Shown here: positions 26,449 through 35,967 of the stretch, in pieces
Layout: every line of letters starts with the position of its first letter
How positions within the stretch are numbered: the stretch's first letter is position 1
Assembly: GCA_028289585.1 (NCBI GenBank)
Contig: JANQPI010000026.1
Span: 1 to 64,000 of the forward strand
DNA length: 64,000 nucleotides
Reading direction: 5' to 3'
From: Candidatus Zixiibacteriota bacterium
GTDB taxonomy: Bacteria; Zixibacteria; MSB-5A5; GN15; FEB-12
Translations under genes and position numbers: made by a program
Notes under the pieces: model-generated
The model's database searches: none
What the model saw: the letters and a program-made list of their open reading frames with translations, nothing else
What the model was told of the DNA's origin: nothing

Positions 26449-27225
26449 ATGAAAGCGAAGCCGAAACTCGCTGTCTGGAAATTTGCTTCGTGTGATGGCT
26501 GTCAGTTGTCGTTGCTGGACTGCGAGGACGAGCTGCTGGCGGTCGCCGACGCCGTTCACATTGCCAACTTCCCGGAAGCATCACGCGCGGTTGTCAAAGG
26601 ACCGTACGACCTGTCGCTGGTTGAAGGTTCCATTACCACTGCTCATGATGCCGAGCGTATCCATAAGATCCGCCGGCAGAGCAAGACCGTGATAACGATT
26701 GGCGCCTGTGCTACGTCGGGTGGAATTCAAGCCTTAAAGAACTTCGCCGATCACACGGACTTGATTCGGACGGTTTACGCGCATCCGGAATACATCTCAA
26801 CCCTGCCGAATTCGACTCCGATTTCGGATCACATCTTTGTGGACTATGAGCTTCGCGGCTGTCCCATCAATAAGGAGCAGCTGCTTGAGGTGGTGAATGC
26901 CTTTCTCAATGGTCGCAAGCCGGCGATGCCCGAACATTCGGTCTGCCTCGACTGCAAACTCCAGGGCAATCTGTGTGTGATGGTTGCACATGGGACACCC
27001 TGTCTCGGCCCAGTGACTCATGCCGGCTGTGGTGCCCTCTGCCCATCATACAATCGCGGCTGCTACGGATGCTTCGGACCGAAAGAAAACGCTAACCCTC
27101 GGGCGTTGACGGTTCATCTGCAAGAGATGGGCGTGCAACGTGACGAATTGCTGCGCCTCTATCGCAGTTTCAATGCCTATCACAGCGAATTTCGAAAAGA
27201 GAGTGAACGCATTGAGCAAGAGTAA
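26449..27225 (+). CDS. hydD: [NiFe] hydrogenase small (delta) subunit
   Basis: The product of 258 residues starts [19 protein letters not shown], the proximal-cluster CxxC motif, with [26 protein letters not shown] and a C-terminal set of cysteines ([39 protein letters not shown]) that can bind the proximal and further Fe-S clusters. No twin-arginine signal is present, so it is cytoplasmic as in group 3 enzymes. It overlaps the alpha subunit by about 14 nt. Confidence 0.93.
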   Translation: MKAKPKLAVWKFASCDGCQLSLLDCEDELLAVADAVHIANFPEASRAVVKGPYDLSLVEGSITTAHDAERIHKIRRQSKTVITIGACATSGGIQALKNFADHTDLIRTVYAHPEYISTLPNSTPISDHIFVDYELRGCPINKEQLLEVVNAFLNGRKPAMPEHSVCLDCKLQGNLCVMVAHGTPCLGPVTHAGCGALCPSYNRGCYGCFGPKENANPRALTVHLQEMGVQRDELLRLYRSFNAYHSEFRKESERIEQE

Positions 27226-28504
27226 GACCTACAAAGTAAACTACCTTGCCCGCGTTGAGGGTGAAGGCGGGCTTCAGGTACGCGTCAAAGACGGTACCGT
27301 GAGCGATGTTAAACTCAATATCTTCGAGCCACCTCGGTTCTTCGAAGGCTTCCTTGTTGGCCGTAACTTCATGGAAGTCCCAGACATCACAGCTCGAATC
27401 TGTGGCATCTGTCCGATCGCGTATCAGATGAGTTCGTGCCATGCCCTCGAGGAGGCGTGCGGGGTAACGGTCGACGGTCCGCTGCGGGAGCTACGTCGAC
27501 TCATCTACTGTGGAGAATGGATTGAAAGCCACGCCCTGCACATGTTTCTTCTCCACGCCCCGGACTTTCTCGGCTATCAGGATGCGATGGAGATGGCGGC
27601 CGACTATCCGGTCGAGGTCGAGGCGGCACTGAAGATCAAGAAGGCCGGTAACGACTTGATGTCATTTATCGGCGGCCGCGAAATTCATCCGATTAACGTC
27701 CGCGTTGGTGGTTTCTACAAAGTACCAACGCGTGCCGAACTTCGGGCCCGACGCCCGGAGCTCGAGGCTGCGCTGGAACTCATAGGGCCGGCCGTTGACT
27801 TTCTCAAAAAACTCCCGATTCCGGAGTTCGCTGTCGACTACGAGTATGTCAGCCTGCAACATCCTGATGAGTATCCGCTCAATGAGGGACGGGTCGTCAC
27901 GACCAGCGGTCTCGATATCCCGATTAGTGAATTTCCCACCCATTTCATCGAAGAACATGTCAAGCATTCGACCTCGTTGCATGGTCGGACGCGTGACGGG
28001 CGCTGGTATCATGTTGGTCCGCTCGCCCGCTTCGCTCATAACTTCGACCGACTCAGCGAGCCGGCCAAGGATGCTGCCAAAGCGTTCGGTCTGACACCCA
28101 CGATAACGAATCCGTTTTCGTCGATTCTGGTTCGAGCGGTCGAGCTGGTCTATGCCTTCCACGAGGCGTTGCGCATTATTGACAATTACGAGGAACCGGA
28201 ATGGCCGCACGTTGATGTTGTCCCGCGGACCGGTTCGGGAACGGGCTGCACAGAAGCGCCTCGTGGTCTTTGCTGGCACACGTATTCGATCGACGATGAC
28301 GGGCTTATCACCAAGGCTCGTATTGTCCCGCCAACGTCACAGAATCAGAAAACGATTGAGGAAGACCTCCGGCTCTTCGTACAGGATCATCTCGATTTAC
28401 CTGAAGACGATCTTGTCTGGCGGTGTGAGCAGGTCGTTCGGAACTATGATCCGTGTATCTCCTGTTCGTGTCACTTCCTCAAACTAGACATGATCTACGA
28501 ATGA
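27212..28504 (+). CDS. hydA: [NiFe] hydrogenase large (alpha) subunit
   Basis: The catalytic subunit carries the L1 motif [12 protein letters not shown] and the L2 motif DPCISCSCH, whose four cysteines ligate the NiFe(CN)2CO centre. Nine residues (FLKLDMIYE) follow the terminal His and would be removed by the maturation protease encoded next. The N-terminus [17 protein letters not shown] is typical. The ORF track start at 27140 lies within the small subunit gene; TTG 27212 (GAGAG at 8 nt) or GTG 27203 fit better. With beta, gamma and delta subunits it forms a cytosolic, bidirectional, NAD(P)-coupled group 3b-like hydrogenase. Confidence 0.93.
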   Translation: MSKSKTYKVNYLARVEGEGGLQVRVKDGTVSDVKLNIFEPPRFFEGFLVGRNFMEVPDITARICGICPIAYQMSSCHALEEACGVTVDGPLRELRRLIYCGEWIESHALHMFLLHAPDFLGYQDAMEMAADYPVEVEAALKIKKAGNDLMSFIGGREIHPINVRVGGFYKVPTRAELRARRPELEAALELIGPAVDFLKKLPIPEFAVDYEYVSLQHPDEYPLNEGRVVTTSGLDIPISEFPTHFIEEHVKHSTSLHGRTRDGRWYHVGPLARFAHNFDRLSEPAKDAAKAFGLTPTITNPFSSILVRAVELVYAFHEALRIIDNYEEPEWPHVDVVPRTGSGTGCTEAPRGLCWHTYSIDDDGLITKARIVPPTSQNQKTIEEDLRLFVQDHLDLPEDDLVWRCEQVVRNYDPCISCSCHFLKLDMIYE

Positions 28505-29013
28505 CCGCGCCGACACTCGTGATCGGTATCGGCAACCCGTATCGCGGTGACGATGCAATCGGGTTATTGGTCATTGAGCGACTACGTGCAGACTATCGGG
28601 ATTCGGATCAGGTTCGGTTCCTGGCTGTCACCGCCGATGGTGCTGAGATACTCCATCAGTTACGCAACAGCCAACGGGTGGTTATTGTCGACGCGGTCGT
28701 CTCAGGTGCACGACCCGGGACGATTCACTGTCGTGACCTCGTGACCGAGCCATTGCCGCGTGATTGGAGTTGTTTTTCCTCACACGCGTTTGGGCTTCGC
28801 CAGGCGATCGAACTGGCCCGAACGACTGACACGCTATCGGAAAGATGTCAGTTTGTCGGGATTGAAGTGACGAATGTCGGTGTGGGGGCGGAGCTGTCCG
28901 ACGATATCGTCATCGCAATGGCATCGTTAGAACAAGCTGTGCAAGATGCGATTGCGACCGTCAGTGCTGACCGCGAACATATGCCGACCACGGTTCGATC
29001 GGAAGAGCTGTAG
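28501..29013 (+). CDS. Hydrogenase maturation protease (HyaD/HycI family)
   Basis: The product of 170 residues begins [16 protein letters not shown], with the Glu/Asp metal-site region typical of the family, and continues [18 protein letters not shown] and [14 protein letters not shown] (conserved His). It removes the C-terminal peptide of the large subunit after nickel insertion. Its ATG overlaps the large subunit TGA (ATGA); the earlier ORF-track start lies inside hydA. Its last 53 nt overlap the 3' end of carB on the other strand. Confidence 0.92.
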   Translation: MTAPTLVIGIGNPYRGDDAIGLLVIERLRADYRDSDQVRFLAVTADGAEILHQLRNSQRVVIVDAVVSGARPGTIHCRDLVTEPLPRDWSCFSSHAFGLRQAIELARTTDTLSERCQFVGIEVTNVGVGAELSDDIVIAMASLEQAVQDAIATVSADREHMPTTVRSEEL

Positions 29014-32000
29014 GATCACGACGCGCCAGCGCCTCGGCCAGCCGCTCCGCCATCTGCAGATTGGTAATCAACGGAACGTTGTAATCAATCGCCGCTCGCC
29101 GAATCATATACCCGTTGGTGAGTTCAACACGGCGATTGTCTTTGGGAATATTGACCACCAGATCGATTTTTCCGTCCCGGATATAGTCGATCGCCGAGAG
29201 TAGCTCGTTGTCGAGCGGCCAGGCAACCGTTTCGATATCGAGCCCTTCTTTGCGCAGGAACTTCGCGGTCCCCGTTGTCCCGTAGAGTTTGATGCCAATC
29301 GAGGCCAGCAGTTGCGCACCGGAGAGGAAAGCCGCCTTGCTGGCGACCGGACCTGTTGACAGCAGGATCGACGCGATCGGAAAACGGAAACCGACCGCCA
29401 TCAGTGCTTTCAGAAACGCCTCATCAAAATCGTACCCGAGGCAGGCTACCTCGCCGGTCGACGCCATTTCCACGCCAAGCGTTGGATCGGCCCCATCGAG
29501 GCGACTAAACGAGAACTCCGGCGCCTTGACACCAACATAATCGAGTTCCAGGTACCGATGCGGCTCTACCGGGTCGATCGGTCGACCCATCATGACCCGA
29601 GTCGCCAAGTCGATGAAGTTCGTCTTGAGAACTTTCGAGACGAATGGCAGCGACCGTGCTGCGCGCAGATTGCATTCGATAACCATCACACGATTGTCGC
29701 GGGCGAGGAACTGAATGTTAAAGGGGCCATTGATATGCAGCGCCGCGGCAATCTCTCCGGCAACGCGACGGACTTGGCGCATCGTTTCGAGATAGGTTCG
29801 TTGCGGCGGCAACACCAGCGTAGCATCGCCCGAATGGACGCCGGCGTTTTCTACGTGCTCGGATACGGCGAGACAGACGAGCTCGCCGTCGCGAGCAACC
29901 GCGTCGATATCGATCTCTTTTGCGCCCTGAATGAACTTGCTGACCACGACTGGATGCTCGGGTGAGACGTCGGTCGCCTTGGCTAAAAACGTCTCGAGCT
30001 CAGCATCGTTCGCGGCTACAGCCATCGCAGCTCCTGATAAAACATACGATGGCCGGACGATAACCGGGTAGCCAACCGATCGCGCGAATGAGTAGATGGC
30101 GTCGAGATTGGTCAACTCCTGCCATGGTGGTTGAGGCAGGTCGAGTGATTCCAGAAGTTGTGAGAAGCGATGGCGGTTTTCGGCGCGATCGATCGATTCC
30201 GATGCGGTGCCCAGTACGCGGTACCCCGAATCGGCACAGCGGGTAGCCAGCGAGTTCGGCACCTGTCCGCCTACTGACAGAATAAGCCCCAGCGGATTTT
30301 CGAGACGATAGATTTCCGACACGGTTTCGAATGACAGTTCCTCGAAATAGAGTCGGTGGCACTCGTCGTAATCGGTCGATACCGTCTCCGGATTATGGTT
30401 CACCATGATTGTTCGGTAACCGAGCGACCGCAGTGTGCGGACACAGTTAACACAGCACCAGTCGAACTCGACCGAACTACCGATGCGATAGGCGCCGGGA
30501 CCGAGGATCATAACCGCTCCTGCCTCGGTGATGTCGATATCGTCAAACGCTCCGTTGTACGTGAGGTAGAGATAGTTCGTGCGCGCCGGAAACTCGGCCG
30601 CGAGCGTGTCGATCTGTTTGACGATCGGACGAATACCGAGATTACGTCGACGTCTGGTCACAGACGATTCATCGCACCCGATCAGAGCTGCAATCTGTTC
30701 GTCGGCGAAACCGCGCTGCTTGGCCGCACGCAGGTCATCTGCGGAGAGAGAATCAAGATCAGATGTGGCGATGTCCTGGGATTGCCGCACAATCGCGTCG
30801 AGCTTGAACAGGAACCACCGGTCAATATGCGAGATCGCGTGCACCTGTTCGACTGACCAACCGGCAGCAAAGGCATCGGCAAGGGCGAAGATGCGCTCAT
30901 CGGTTGGTTCGGCAATCGCCCGGGTGAGGTCATCCCATTGTCGGGAGCGATTTCCGGTGAGGCCACGGGCTCCGGTCGCCAGCATCCGCAACGCCTTTTG
31001 CAGTGCCTCCTCAAACGTTCGTCCAATTGCCATAACCTCACCGACCGACTTCATTGCGGAACCGATCTGCTGAGTTACGCCGGGAAACTTCTTGAGGTCC
31101 CAGCGCGGGGCTTTAACGACAACATAATCCAGGGCCGGTTCAAAACAGGCTTGGGTGACACCCGTGACGGCATTGACAATATCCGGCAATGCTTTCCCCA
31201 GGGCGAGCTTGGCAGCGACAAACGCGAGCGGGTAGCCGGTAGCCTTTGAGGCTAGCGCCGACGAACGCGACAGGCGCGCATTGACCTCGATGACCCGGTA
31301 GTCATCGCTGCTTGGGGAAAGGGCGTACTGAATGTTGCACTCACCGACAATCCCCAGATGTCGTACGACTCGCAGGGCAACATCACGAAGCTTCTGATAC
31401 TCATGATTGGTCAACGTCTGACTCGGCGCGACAACGATACTTTCGCCGGTATGGATACCCATCGGGTCGAGGTTTTCCATATTGCAGACCGCGACGCAGT
31501 TATCGTGGCGATCCCGAACGACCTCGTACTCGATTTCCTTCCATCCTTCAAGATACTCCTCGACGAGCACCTGGCTGGTATGTGCAAACGCTCGCTGCGC
31601 AAGGTCGCGCAGTTCGGTACGGTTGCGACAGATGCCTGAGCCAAGACCGCCCAGGGCGTACGCAACCCGAGCCATGCACGGGTAGCCGAGTTGTTCGCCG
31701 GCAGCAACCGCGGCATCGACCGAATCGACCGCGACCGAGCGTGCGGTGTGAACGTCGATCTCTGTTAAACGGGCAATGAATCGGTCTCGATCCTCGGTAT
31801 CGATCACCGATTCGATGGGCGAGCCGAGGATCCGTACGCTCAATCGCTCAAACACTCCCTGATGAAACAACGTAACACCACAGTTCAGAGCGGTCTGGCC
31901 ACCGAAGCTCAAGACGATCGCATCCGGTCGCTCGCGTTCAATCACCCGTGTTACGAAAGCGGGTGTGACCGGAACGAAGTAAACTTCGTCCGCGAGCCCT

Positions 32001-32173
32001 TCCGATGTCTGTATTGTGGCAACGTTCGGATTGATCAGGATTGTCCGGATGCCTTCCTCGCGAAATGCTTTGATCGCCTGGCTACCCGAATAGTCGAACT
32101 CGCCGGCCTCACCGATCTTGAGAGCAGCCGAGCCGAGGATCAACACGGATCGAGGTTGGGTGGTCGTCGACAT
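28961..32173 (-). CDS. carB: Carbamoyl-phosphate synthase large subunit
   Basis: The product of 1070 residues is full length: two ATP-grasp halves (SVLILGSAALKIGEAGEFDYSG and the second-half VMILGPGAYRIGSSVEFDW), an oligomerisation region between them and a C-terminal MGS allosteric domain (GIKLYGTTGTAKFLRKEGL, VVNIPKDN). The amino-terminal sequence (EGLADEVYFVPVTPAFVTRVI) resembles the eukaryotic CAD/Bacteroidetes-like branch more than E. coli CarB, from memory. It makes carbamoyl phosphate for pyrimidines and arginine; it could also feed HypF. Its ATG overlaps the carA TGA by 1 base. Confidence 0.95.
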   Translation of the reverse strand: MSTTTQPRSVLILGSAALKIGEAGEFDYSGSQAIKAFREEGIRTILINPNVATIQTSEGLADEVYFVPVTPAFVTRVIERERPDAIVLSFGGQTALNCGVTLFHQGVFERLSVRILGSPIESVIDTEDRDRFIARLTEIDVHTARSVAVDSVDAAVAAGEQLGYPCMARVAYALGGLGSGICRNRTELRDLAQRAFAHTSQVLVEEYLEGWKEIEYEVVRDRHDNCVAVCNMENLDPMGIHTGESIVVAPSQTLTNHEYQKLRDVALRVVRHLGIVGECNIQYALSPSSDDYRVIEVNARLSRSSALASKATGYPLAFVAAKLALGKALPDIVNAVTGVTQACFEPALDYVVVKAPRWDLKKFPGVTQQIGSAMKSVGEVMAIGRTFEEALQKALRMLATGARGLTGNRSRQWDDLTRAIAEPTDERIFALADAFAAGWSVEQVHAISHIDRWFLFKLDAIVRQSQDIATSDLDSLSADDLRAAKQRGFADEQIAALIGCDESSVTRRRRNLGIRPIVKQIDTLAAEFPARTNYLYLTYNGAFDDIDITEAGAVMILGPGAYRIGSSVEFDWCCVNCVRTLRSLGYRTIMVNHNPETVSTDYDECHRLYFEELSFETVSEIYRLENPLGLILSVGGQVPNSLATRCADSGYRVLGTASESIDRAENRHRFSQLLESLDLPQPPWQELTNLDAIYSFARSVGYPVIVRPSYVLSGAAMAVAANDAELETFLAKATDVSPEHPVVVSKFIQGAKEIDIDAVARDGELVCLAVSEHVENAGVHSGDATLVLPPQRTYLETMRQVRRVAGEIAAALHINGPFNIQFLARDNRVMVIECNLRAARSLPFVSKVLKTNFIDLATRVMMGRPIDPVEPHRYLELDYVGVKAPEFSFSRLDGADPTLGVEMASTGEVACLGYDFDEAFLKALMAVGFRFPIASILLSTGPVASKAAFLSGAQLLASIGIKLYGTTGTAKFLRKEGLDIETVAWPLDNELLSAIDYIRDGKIDLVVNIPKDNRRVELTNGYMIRRAAIDYNVPLITNLQMAERLAEALARRDPTALPIEPWSAYVRGQH

Positions 32174-33288
32174 CAGGTCTCGCGTCCCTCCCGAAGCTGC
32201 GTCTCGAATCGATCAAAAAGCCAATTTGTGTCATTCGGTCCGGGGGTCGCTTCCGGGTGAAACTGCACGGCGGAGAGTGGTCGGGAGTGATGCCGGATAC
32301 CCGCGACCGTCTGGTCATTGGCATTCTCGAACCATACCTGCCAGTCATCCGGAAGGGAATCACGTCGAACGGCGTACCCGTGATTCTGTGACGTCAGATA
32401 ACATCGCGTACCGATTGTGCCTGATTCATCGCCGAGCAGATCTCGGCACGGTTGATTGTGGGAACGATGACCGAATTTGAGTTTGTAGGTCGATGCGCCA
32501 ATGGCCAGCGACAGCACCTGAATGCCCATGCAGATACCAAAGATCGGTACCGATAGCGCGAGAGCGTGTTTGATATGGTTGACCGTTGTAGTCAGCGTCT
32601 GCGGGTCACCCGGACCATTGGAGATAACGATGCCGTCAAAGGTATCGTTCAGGAAGTAGTGATCGTGTGGGACGCGTCGAACGTTGATTCCACGACGAAG
32701 GAGCGATCGAATGATGTTGGCTTTTACACCACAGTCGATCAGGACAACCGTCGGACCGGTTTCATCCACTCGGTAGTCCTGTGGCTCGGTGCAACAGACT
32801 TCGACCGCGAGATTACGCGCGTTGGGATCGACAAAAGTTGGCTCGCCCGGTCCCGCAATGAGTTTCCCCAGCATACTACCTTTGTCTCGAAGCAGTTTGG
32901 TTAGCGCGCGCGTGTCGACTCCCGCAAGACCGGGAATACCTTGGCCGTGAAGCCATTCATCCAGCGTTCTCGTCGAACTATGGTGACTCGGCTGCTTGCA
33001 GAGATCGGTGATGACGAGTCCCGCTGCCTGAATGCGTTCCGACTCGAAGTACCGCGGCAACCCCAGGTCATCCAGTTCGTCGCCGGGAACACCGTAGTTA
33101 CCGACGAGTGGATACGTACAGACGAGGATCTGCCCGCGGTACGACGGATCGGTTAATGCTTCCGGATACCCGACCATGCCGGTCGTGAAGACAACTTCAC
33201 CGGCGATTGCTTCCGAGGCACCGAACGGTTGTCCGCGGAGTTCAGAGCCGTCTTCCAGTACGAGGCGAGCTGCATCAAATCCACTCAT
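32173..33288 (-). CDS. carA: Carbamoyl-phosphate synthase small (glutaminase) subunit
   Basis: The product of 371 residues has the N-terminal small-subunit domain (VFTTGMVGYPEALTDPSYRGQ) and a class I glutamine amidotransferase domain with ISNGPGDP, the nucleophile Cys in IFGICMGIQVL and the His/Glu pair in VQFHPEATPGP. The ATG at 33288 (MSGFDAARLVLEDG) has GGAAG upstream; the ORF track start 27 codons earlier lacks similarity. It releases ammonia from glutamine for CarB. Confidence 0.95.
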   Translation of the reverse strand: MSGFDAARLVLEDGSELRGQPFGASEAIAGEVVFTTGMVGYPEALTDPSYRGQILVCTYPLVGNYGVPGDELDDLGLPRYFESERIQAAGLVITDLCKQPSHHSSTRTLDEWLHGQGIPGLAGVDTRALTKLLRDKGSMLGKLIAGPGEPTFVDPNARNLAVEVCCTEPQDYRVDETGPTVVLIDCGVKANIIRSLLRRGINVRRVPHDHYFLNDTFDGIVISNGPGDPQTLTTTVNHIKHALALSVPIFGICMGIQVLSLAIGASTYKLKFGHRSHNQPCRDLLGDESGTIGTRCYLTSQNHGYAVRRDSLPDDWQVWFENANDQTVAGIRHHSRPLSAVQFHPEATPGPNDTNWLFDRFETQLREGRET

Positions 33289-33416
33289 CGTGCATCTTCC
33301 GGATTCGTCATAGCCGCAGTCGTTAGGGGGCGCGGAAACCAAACGACGGTGGTCAGCAGCCGATACCAAGATGTGATGAGCGAGGTGACTTGGATACGCA
33401 AGTGCCCGGCAACTCC

Positions 33417-34265
33417 TTACAACGGAAACGAAAGTTGAATGATCGGTGCGGTTATCTCGGATTCCCGCACGATCGCGTTACTGTCATCAAAGGTGGCAAA
33501 CAACTCACCGACACCCCAGCCGGCGACCGCCCCGACAGCGACGTCAAGGAACCAGTGCTTGTTCGCATGGATTCGCGACAGACCGACATAACCCGCCCAG
33601 CCGTAGAGAACAACCGGAGCAACCCAGCCCCACGTGTCGAATTCGCTGCCTGAAAGTCGTGTTCGCATCACCGCTCGTGTCCTGATGTTGACCCAAGTGG
33701 CGGCGTAGAAGGCGCTCGACGTATGGCCCGAGTAGAACGATTCGCGCCAGTCGCCACGCTCCGGATCACCGGTGACACGAGCGGAGTCGGGGTAGAGATA
33801 GGCGAGTGGGCGTTGTCGACGGATCAGCTTTTTGGCCAGATCAGTCGCACCTTTCTGAGCCAACGCGCCGGTCCAGTAGAGAAACTGAGTCTGGCCAATA
33901 TCACGGCCGCGTTCTCCACGTGGCTCCATCGCATCGAGACTCGCCAGAGCTGCCGCATGAGCGATGATATTGATGAACGCGGCACTCGACGGATCCATGA
34001 AGTTGCGATACCCCGGTTTGGGGTCCGCTCCCAGCCAATCAGTCAACGACTGTTCGAAACCAAGTGGTTGCCGCCAATTTGGTCCCCGATCCTCCGTGGC
34101 GACATGTACCCACTGGCTAATACCAAACAGCGCAACGGTGCCGCCGGCGATGCCAGCGATTTCTCCGGCGTCAAGGTAATCTCGTTCCTGAGCGGGTGAC
34201 GAGTGGGCTGCGATCAAGAATGCCGAGACGACAATGATGCCAAGAAGTGATCGCAGATCAGTCAT
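33417..34265 (-). CDS. PAP2-superfamily phosphatase, exported or membrane-associated
   Basis: The product of 282 residues has an N-terminal hydrophobic/signal segment (LLGIIVVSAFLIAAHSSPAQ) and the three PAP2 motifs: KKLIRRQRP, SFYSGHTSS and SRIHANKHWFLDV. Such enzymes remove phosphate from lipid phosphates such as undecaprenyl pyrophosphate or phosphatidic acid at the outer face of the inner membrane. It is the last gene of a four-gene envelope operon and its start overlaps the upstream lipoprotein gene by 8 nt. Confidence 0.85.
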   Translation of the reverse strand: MTDLRSLLGIIVVSAFLIAAHSSPAQERDYLDAGEIAGIAGGTVALFGISQWVHVATEDRGPNWRQPLGFEQSLTDWLGADPKPGYRNFMDPSSAAFINIIAHAAALASLDAMEPRGERGRDIGQTQFLYWTGALAQKGATDLAKKLIRRQRPLAYLYPDSARVTGDPERGDWRESFYSGHTSSAFYAATWVNIRTRAVMRTRLSGSEFDTWGWVAPVVLYGWAGYVGLSRIHANKHWFLDVAVGAVAGWGVGELFATFDDSNAIVRESEITAPIIQLSFPL

Positions 34266-35967
34266 GGCGCTGCACGCCTACAAGCTGCCATTTATTGTCG
34301 TCATCGTGATACCACAACCAGAGATCAACGTGGTGGGTCGCCCAATTACTCTCCGATCGTTCCGTTGTCAGTCGCAGGCGGAAGAGCGGTGATGCATCGG
34401 GATTGGTGCGTTTTGCGTCCCACGCTGTTTGCATGGCCGATACCGTTTCTGAGGGGACCGTGATCTGCTGTTCACGTGTCCGGGGGAGCACTGTGATTAT
34501 GTTTCCGTCGAAACGGACTTCACCGCGAGTCTCGCCGCTTGTAACCAAACCCCAGTCCTGGAGCAAGTCATCCCACGATACAACCAACGAGCCGTTGCCG
34601 TCGTCGCTTATCGCAAAGCGGTCAAGCGTACTTGTGGCTCCCAAGTAGGCGCGACCGATCTTGTCGCGTCGCTCGCGGAGAATACGAAGCATCTCGGTGC
34701 GTACTTCCGGCCGCGTGAAATAGGCGGCATCTACCAATGCCTCCAGATCGTCATCCCGAAATGCCATGACGAGTTTGGCTCCCCAGAAGGCGTCCCGATG
34801 GGTCATGTTTTCAAACGGCGGAATCGGGTATCCGGGTTTCCAGCGTTTCGGATTGAACTGCTCACTCTCAAAGTAGCCAATCTCTGGGTATGTGATCGGG
34901 CCAATCTTCTCCCAGGGCCAGACATACAGTCCCAGGGACAGGCTCGTGAGAAAGATGTCTTTCAGGTCGAAGTAGTTATGGTAGCCGCGACGTCGTCCAT
35001 ACGGTCGATCAGATACGGTTCCCATAACCGTACCAAAATCGAGTAGATAGTGTCGCACATACCCGGTGTCATCGTTGCCTACGAATGAGTTGATCGTGTT
35101 GGCGTCTTTGATGTCCCAGTGATTGAGCCAAGCGCAGAGAATTTTAAGCGCTCGAATCTCCCGTCGGTTCTCCGCCGGACACCAGTCATTCGGATCATCG
35201 GACCGTGTCCCGGTGAACGACCACGGTCCCATGACGTTGGGAATCAGCTTCGATGCCAGCACGCGATAGTAGCCATCGGAGCTCGCTTGAACACGAGCCA
35301 GGATGCCGTCAAGCGTCTCCGTCGTGAACAGTACGCGTTCCCCGTCAACTTTGTACGTCAGCCCCTCTTTAATCTCAAGCGAGTCGCGGTGGAAGTACGA
35401 GATATGCTCCTCCGCCACGAAGTACCCGGCGGCATGAAAGACGCGTCCGGCAATGGCGGCGGCACCGGTCGCAAGCTCGGGAAAACCAATACGATCAAAC
35501 TTTAGAATGTACGTATCACCCTTCGGGTCGGTGATCCAGAAGCCGGGGGTGACACCGCCCACTTTTGGGCGCGAGACAACCCACGTACCGGTCGTATCAG
35601 GCGGAGCCGTGCCGGCACCGGACATCATCTTCTTGCGGGAGAGGGGAGTAAAGTAATGGCGATTGGTGAACCACGATGAGTTCGGGACCTCGTCGTAGCT
35701 GTTGATGTTCCACGATTCCTGCCGATTGCCGAAAATGATGCGCGTCGAACGATCGACATCGAGCAACTGCTGGATCTGATTAAACGTCCCGCGGCGCACA
35801 GCATCCCACGCGATACTCTCCGACGACTCCTCAGGCTTCGGAATGGGGCGGGCATCATTGTCACGCCAGTGTGGGTCTTCGGGGGTCAGCTTCGGGGCCG
35901 ACGATCCGCATCCGATGAAGAGAGCCATCACGGTGGTGATGCTGAGCGTTACCCAGAGCCGGTTCAT
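34258..35967 (-). CDS. Probable lipoprotein with protein-kinase-like catalytic motifs
   Basis: The product of 569 residues begins with a lipoprotein-type signal (LSITTVMALFIGCGSS; Cys20). I do not recognise an established family. Inside, the spacing of possible kinase elements is striking: a beta-strand Lys in TYILKFDRIGFPELATGA (K156, with a following Glu), HWDIKDANT (residues 283-291, compare H-x-D-x-K-x-x-N of kinase catalytic loops) and LLDFGTVMG (DFG at 310-312). This recalls HipA, CotH or Fam20-type atypical kinases, which include secreted enzymes. It lies between an Omp85-like barrel gene (ATGA overlap) and a PAP2 phosphatase gene. Kinase activity is inference. Confidence 0.6.
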   Translation of the reverse strand: MNRLWVTLSITTVMALFIGCGSSAPKLTPEDPHWRDNDARPIPKPEESSESIAWDAVRRGTFNQIQQLLDVDRSTRIIFGNRQESWNINSYDEVPNSSWFTNRHYFTPLSRKKMMSGAGTAPPDTTGTWVVSRPKVGGVTPGFWITDPKGDTYILKFDRIGFPELATGAAAIAGRVFHAAGYFVAEEHISYFHRDSLEIKEGLTYKVDGERVLFTTETLDGILARVQASSDGYYRVLASKLIPNVMGPWSFTGTRSDDPNDWCPAENRREIRALKILCAWLNHWDIKDANTINSFVGNDDTGYVRHYLLDFGTVMGTVSDRPYGRRRGYHNYFDLKDIFLTSLSLGLYVWPWEKIGPITYPEIGYFESEQFNPKRWKPGYPIPPFENMTHRDAFWGAKLVMAFRDDDLEALVDAAYFTRPEVRTEMLRILRERRDKIGRAYLGATSTLDRFAISDDGNGSLVVSWDDLLQDWGLVTSGETRGEVRFDGNIITVLPRTREQQITVPSETVSAMQTAWDAKRTNPDASPLFRLRLTTERSESNWATHHVDLWLWYHDDDNKWQLVGVQRHD

